From: an uncultured Blautia sp. | Lineage (GTDB): Bacteria > Bacillota > Clostridia > Lachnospirales > Lachnospiraceae | Reading direction: 5' to 3' | Assembly (NCBI GenBank): GCA_900541345.1 | Contig: UQJE01000063.1 | Coordinates: forward strand, 1 to 14,423 | Length of the DNA stretch: 14,423 nt | The notes under the pieces: generated by a model | What the model saw: only the letters and a program-made list of their open reading frames with translations | Database searches by the model: none | What the model was told of the DNA's origin: nothing | Made by a program: the position numbers and the translations under genes | Part shown: in pieces, positions 13,309-14,423 of the stretch | How the letters are laid out: every line of letters begins with the position of its first letter | Numbering within the stretch: position 1 is the first letter of the stretch

Positions 13309-14157
13309 TCAGGAAAAGAAGCTCTGGGCAATGCTGATGTCCGCAATAAAGCCTACTGTTCCTGTCATATAAATAGTTCCATCCTCTTTTATATTAATCT
13401 GTATCATACCACCCGGCTGATTTACATTGATTCTGGACTCTACAAGCCCCAGTTTGTATGCTGCCGCCGCTGCCGCACAGCTTCCTGTACCGGAGGCTTT
13501 TGTGTAGCCGGAACCTCTCTCCCAGATTTCAATATCCAGGTTTCCCCTGTCAATGAGACGGCAGAGCTGCAGATTCATTCTATTTGGAAATTCATCTGCA
13601 TTTTCCACATAAGGTCCCAGCTCTTTTACTGCTTCCTTACTTACCTTATCTGTAAAAATAATACAGTGAGGATTTCCTACCGTAAGACAGGTTGCCTTAT
13701 ATTCCTTCTCATTAAAGGTAAATGTCTCATTTACAATTTCCCGTTTTTCTCCTGTTACCGGGATTTCCTCGGAAATAAAAGATGCTTTTCCCATTTTTAC
13801 ACGAAATTCCGTTGCACGGGCATTCATAACTTCCACTTCAATGGTTCCCGCCATCGTCTCAATATCAAATTTTGACTCTTTTACATATCCCTGGTCTATA
13901 AGATATTTTGCAAAAATACGAACGCCGTTTCCGCTGATAGGAGATTCGCTTCCATCTGCATTAAAAATGTGAACGCCCATTTTTCCATTTATCTGCACAG
14001 GTCCGTAAAGAACTCCGTCCGCTCCAAGCCCGAAACCTCTCTGACAGAGAAGCGCTGCTTTTTTCCCCTGAAGCTGTACTCTGTTTCTCACTGCATCTAA
14101 AATCAGATAACCATTTCCCAATCCCTGATATTTTGCCATGATAATATTGTCTGACAT
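13309..14157 (-). CDS. Diaminopimelate epimerase homologue lacking both catalytic cysteines
   Basis: A 282-aa protein with the two-lobed DapF fold signature along its whole length: KYQGLGNGYLILD at 9-21, RGFGLGADGV at 40-49, FNADGSESPISGNGVR at 65-80, TVGNPHCIIF at 159-168, FPNRMNL at 190-196 and IWERGSGYTKASGTGSCAAA at 211-230. Substrate-binding positions (Asn15, Asn66, Asn162, Asn195, Glu213-Arg214) are kept. But the two cysteines that racemise the substrate, in MCGNG and ACGTG of true DapF, are Ser75 (AGC) and Ser222 (TCC). The usual Asp of GLGND is Gly. It is therefore unlikely to act as an ordinary epimerase. The start at 14157 has AGGAGAGGTG 6 nt upstream; an upstream ATG at 14217 would add 20 unconserved residues. 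It is a single-gene unit convergent with pepP. Confidence 0.85.
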   Translation of the reverse strand: MSDNIIMAKYQGLGNGYLILDAVRNRVQLQGKKAALLCQRGFGLGADGVLYGPVQINGKMGVHIFNADGSESPISGNGVRIFAKYLIDQGYVKESKFDIETMAGTIEVEVMNARATEFRVKMGKASFISEEIPVTGEKREIVNETFTFNEKEYKATCLTVGNPHCIIFTDKVSKEAVKELGPYVENADEFPNRMNLQLCRLIDRGNLDIEIWERGSGYTKASGTGSCAAAAAAYKLGLVESRINVNQPGGMIQINIKEDGTIYMTGTVGFIADISIAQSFFS

Positions 14158-14200
14158 ATTACACCTCTCCTGATTTATAAGGTCAAATTTTCCGTTACTC

Positions 14201-14260
14201 ATTATATTTTTATTCATTTTTTTCAGGTGTATATAGAATAAACTGCGGAATGTATTGCAA
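14201..14260 (-). promoter_or_regulatory. Candidate promoters of the dapF homologue
   Basis: A perfect minus-strand TATAAT at 14201-14206 would start transcription about 35 nt before the ATG, but its -35 (CACCTG, 17 nt away) is poor. Alternatively TTGCAA at 14255-14260 could pair with a weaker -10 near 14232-14237. Neither is convincing alone. Confidence 0.3.
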
Positions 14261-14283
14261 AAAGTGCTCTTAAAAGAAGGAGG

Positions 14284-14305
14284 GCCGGACTGTGAGCAGC
14301 CCGGC
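14284..14305. other. GC-rich hairpin around a GTG start codon
   Basis: GCCGG and CCGGC, extended by CTG and CAG after one mismatch, fold around a TGAG loop. On the plus strand the hairpin holds the start codon of the 43-codon ORF. On the minus strand it is followed by a T-rich but C-interrupted run, so it could be a weak terminator for a leftward gene beyond the window. Confidence 0.45.
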
Positions 14306-14423
14306 TAAGTATAAAAAGTATGAAAAAGAAAAAAGTTATGAAATCTATTCGATAAAAAAGCTTTCGCTTTATTTGTTTTATACTATACTGGGAATTTGTG
14401 AGGAAAATGTGATGATGATTTGA
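14292..14423 (+). CDS. Possible 43-aa small protein, GTG start
   Basis: A GTG ORF with a strong AAGGAGG site 8 nt upstream and a stop codon that is the last triplet of the window. The peptide is Lys- and Tyr-rich in its first half (SSPAKYKKYEKEKSYEIYS) and has a short hydrophobic stretch (LSLYLFYTILGI, about residues 25-36). I do not recognise it. It is divergent from the dapF homologue; no good promoter precedes it, and its start codon lies in a GC-rich hairpin. It may be a small membrane-associated peptide or a chance ORF. Confidence 0.3.
   Translation: MSSPAKYKKYEKEKSYEIYSIKKLSLYLFYTILGICEENVMMI

Overview
The window looks like a chromosomal segment of a low-GC Gram-positive anaerobe of the Clostridia, most likely Lachnospiraceae (Blautia/Dorea/Ruminococcus-like). 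This is inferred from AT-rich intergenic DNA, consensus sigma-A promoters, strong AGGAGG ribosome sites, an ACT-protein/hom/apgM-like/lysC gene order, and BlaI/BlaR-type and DUF975 genes. No mobile element, rRNA, tRNA or CRISPR array was seen.

Left part (1-2981): a leftward promoter at the edge, a 27-codon ORF with its own near-perfect promoter, then a leftward operon of a BlaI-type repressor, an M56 (BlaR1-like) membrane metalloprotease without a penicillin-binding domain, and a small secreted protein whose gene overlaps the protease gene. It ends at an intrinsic terminator (317-343). Divergent from blaI is a DUF4190-like two-helix membrane protein with an acidic Pro/Tyr-rich tail, closed by a bidirectional terminator shared with the next operon.

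Centre (2995-8033): a leftward five-gene operon for the aspartate family of amino acids: PheB-like ACT protein, homoserine dehydrogenase, an ApgM-family protein probably acting as homoserine kinase, aspartate kinase, and a DUF975 membrane protein. Genes are 5 nt apart or overlap, and one promoter precedes them. Threonine synthase is not here.

Next (8040-11077): leftward prfB (release factor 2), whose reading frame is continuous across the usual frameshift site, preceded by a leftward helix-turn-helix regulator plus MFS transporter pair.

Right part (11007-14423): a 432-bp intergenic region with a perfect 44-bp direct repeat, each copy carrying the same promoter-like sequence, and nested inverted repeats between them. 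The second copy precedes a rightward three-domain aminopeptidase P. An 18-bp-stem terminator separates it from a leftward dapF homologue in which both catalytic cysteines are serines. A possible 43-aa GTG-started ORF closes the window.

The points most worth follow-up are the Ser/Ser DapF homologue, the duplicated 44-bp promoter element with its palindromes, the BlaI/M56/small secreted protein module, and the frameshift-free prfB.
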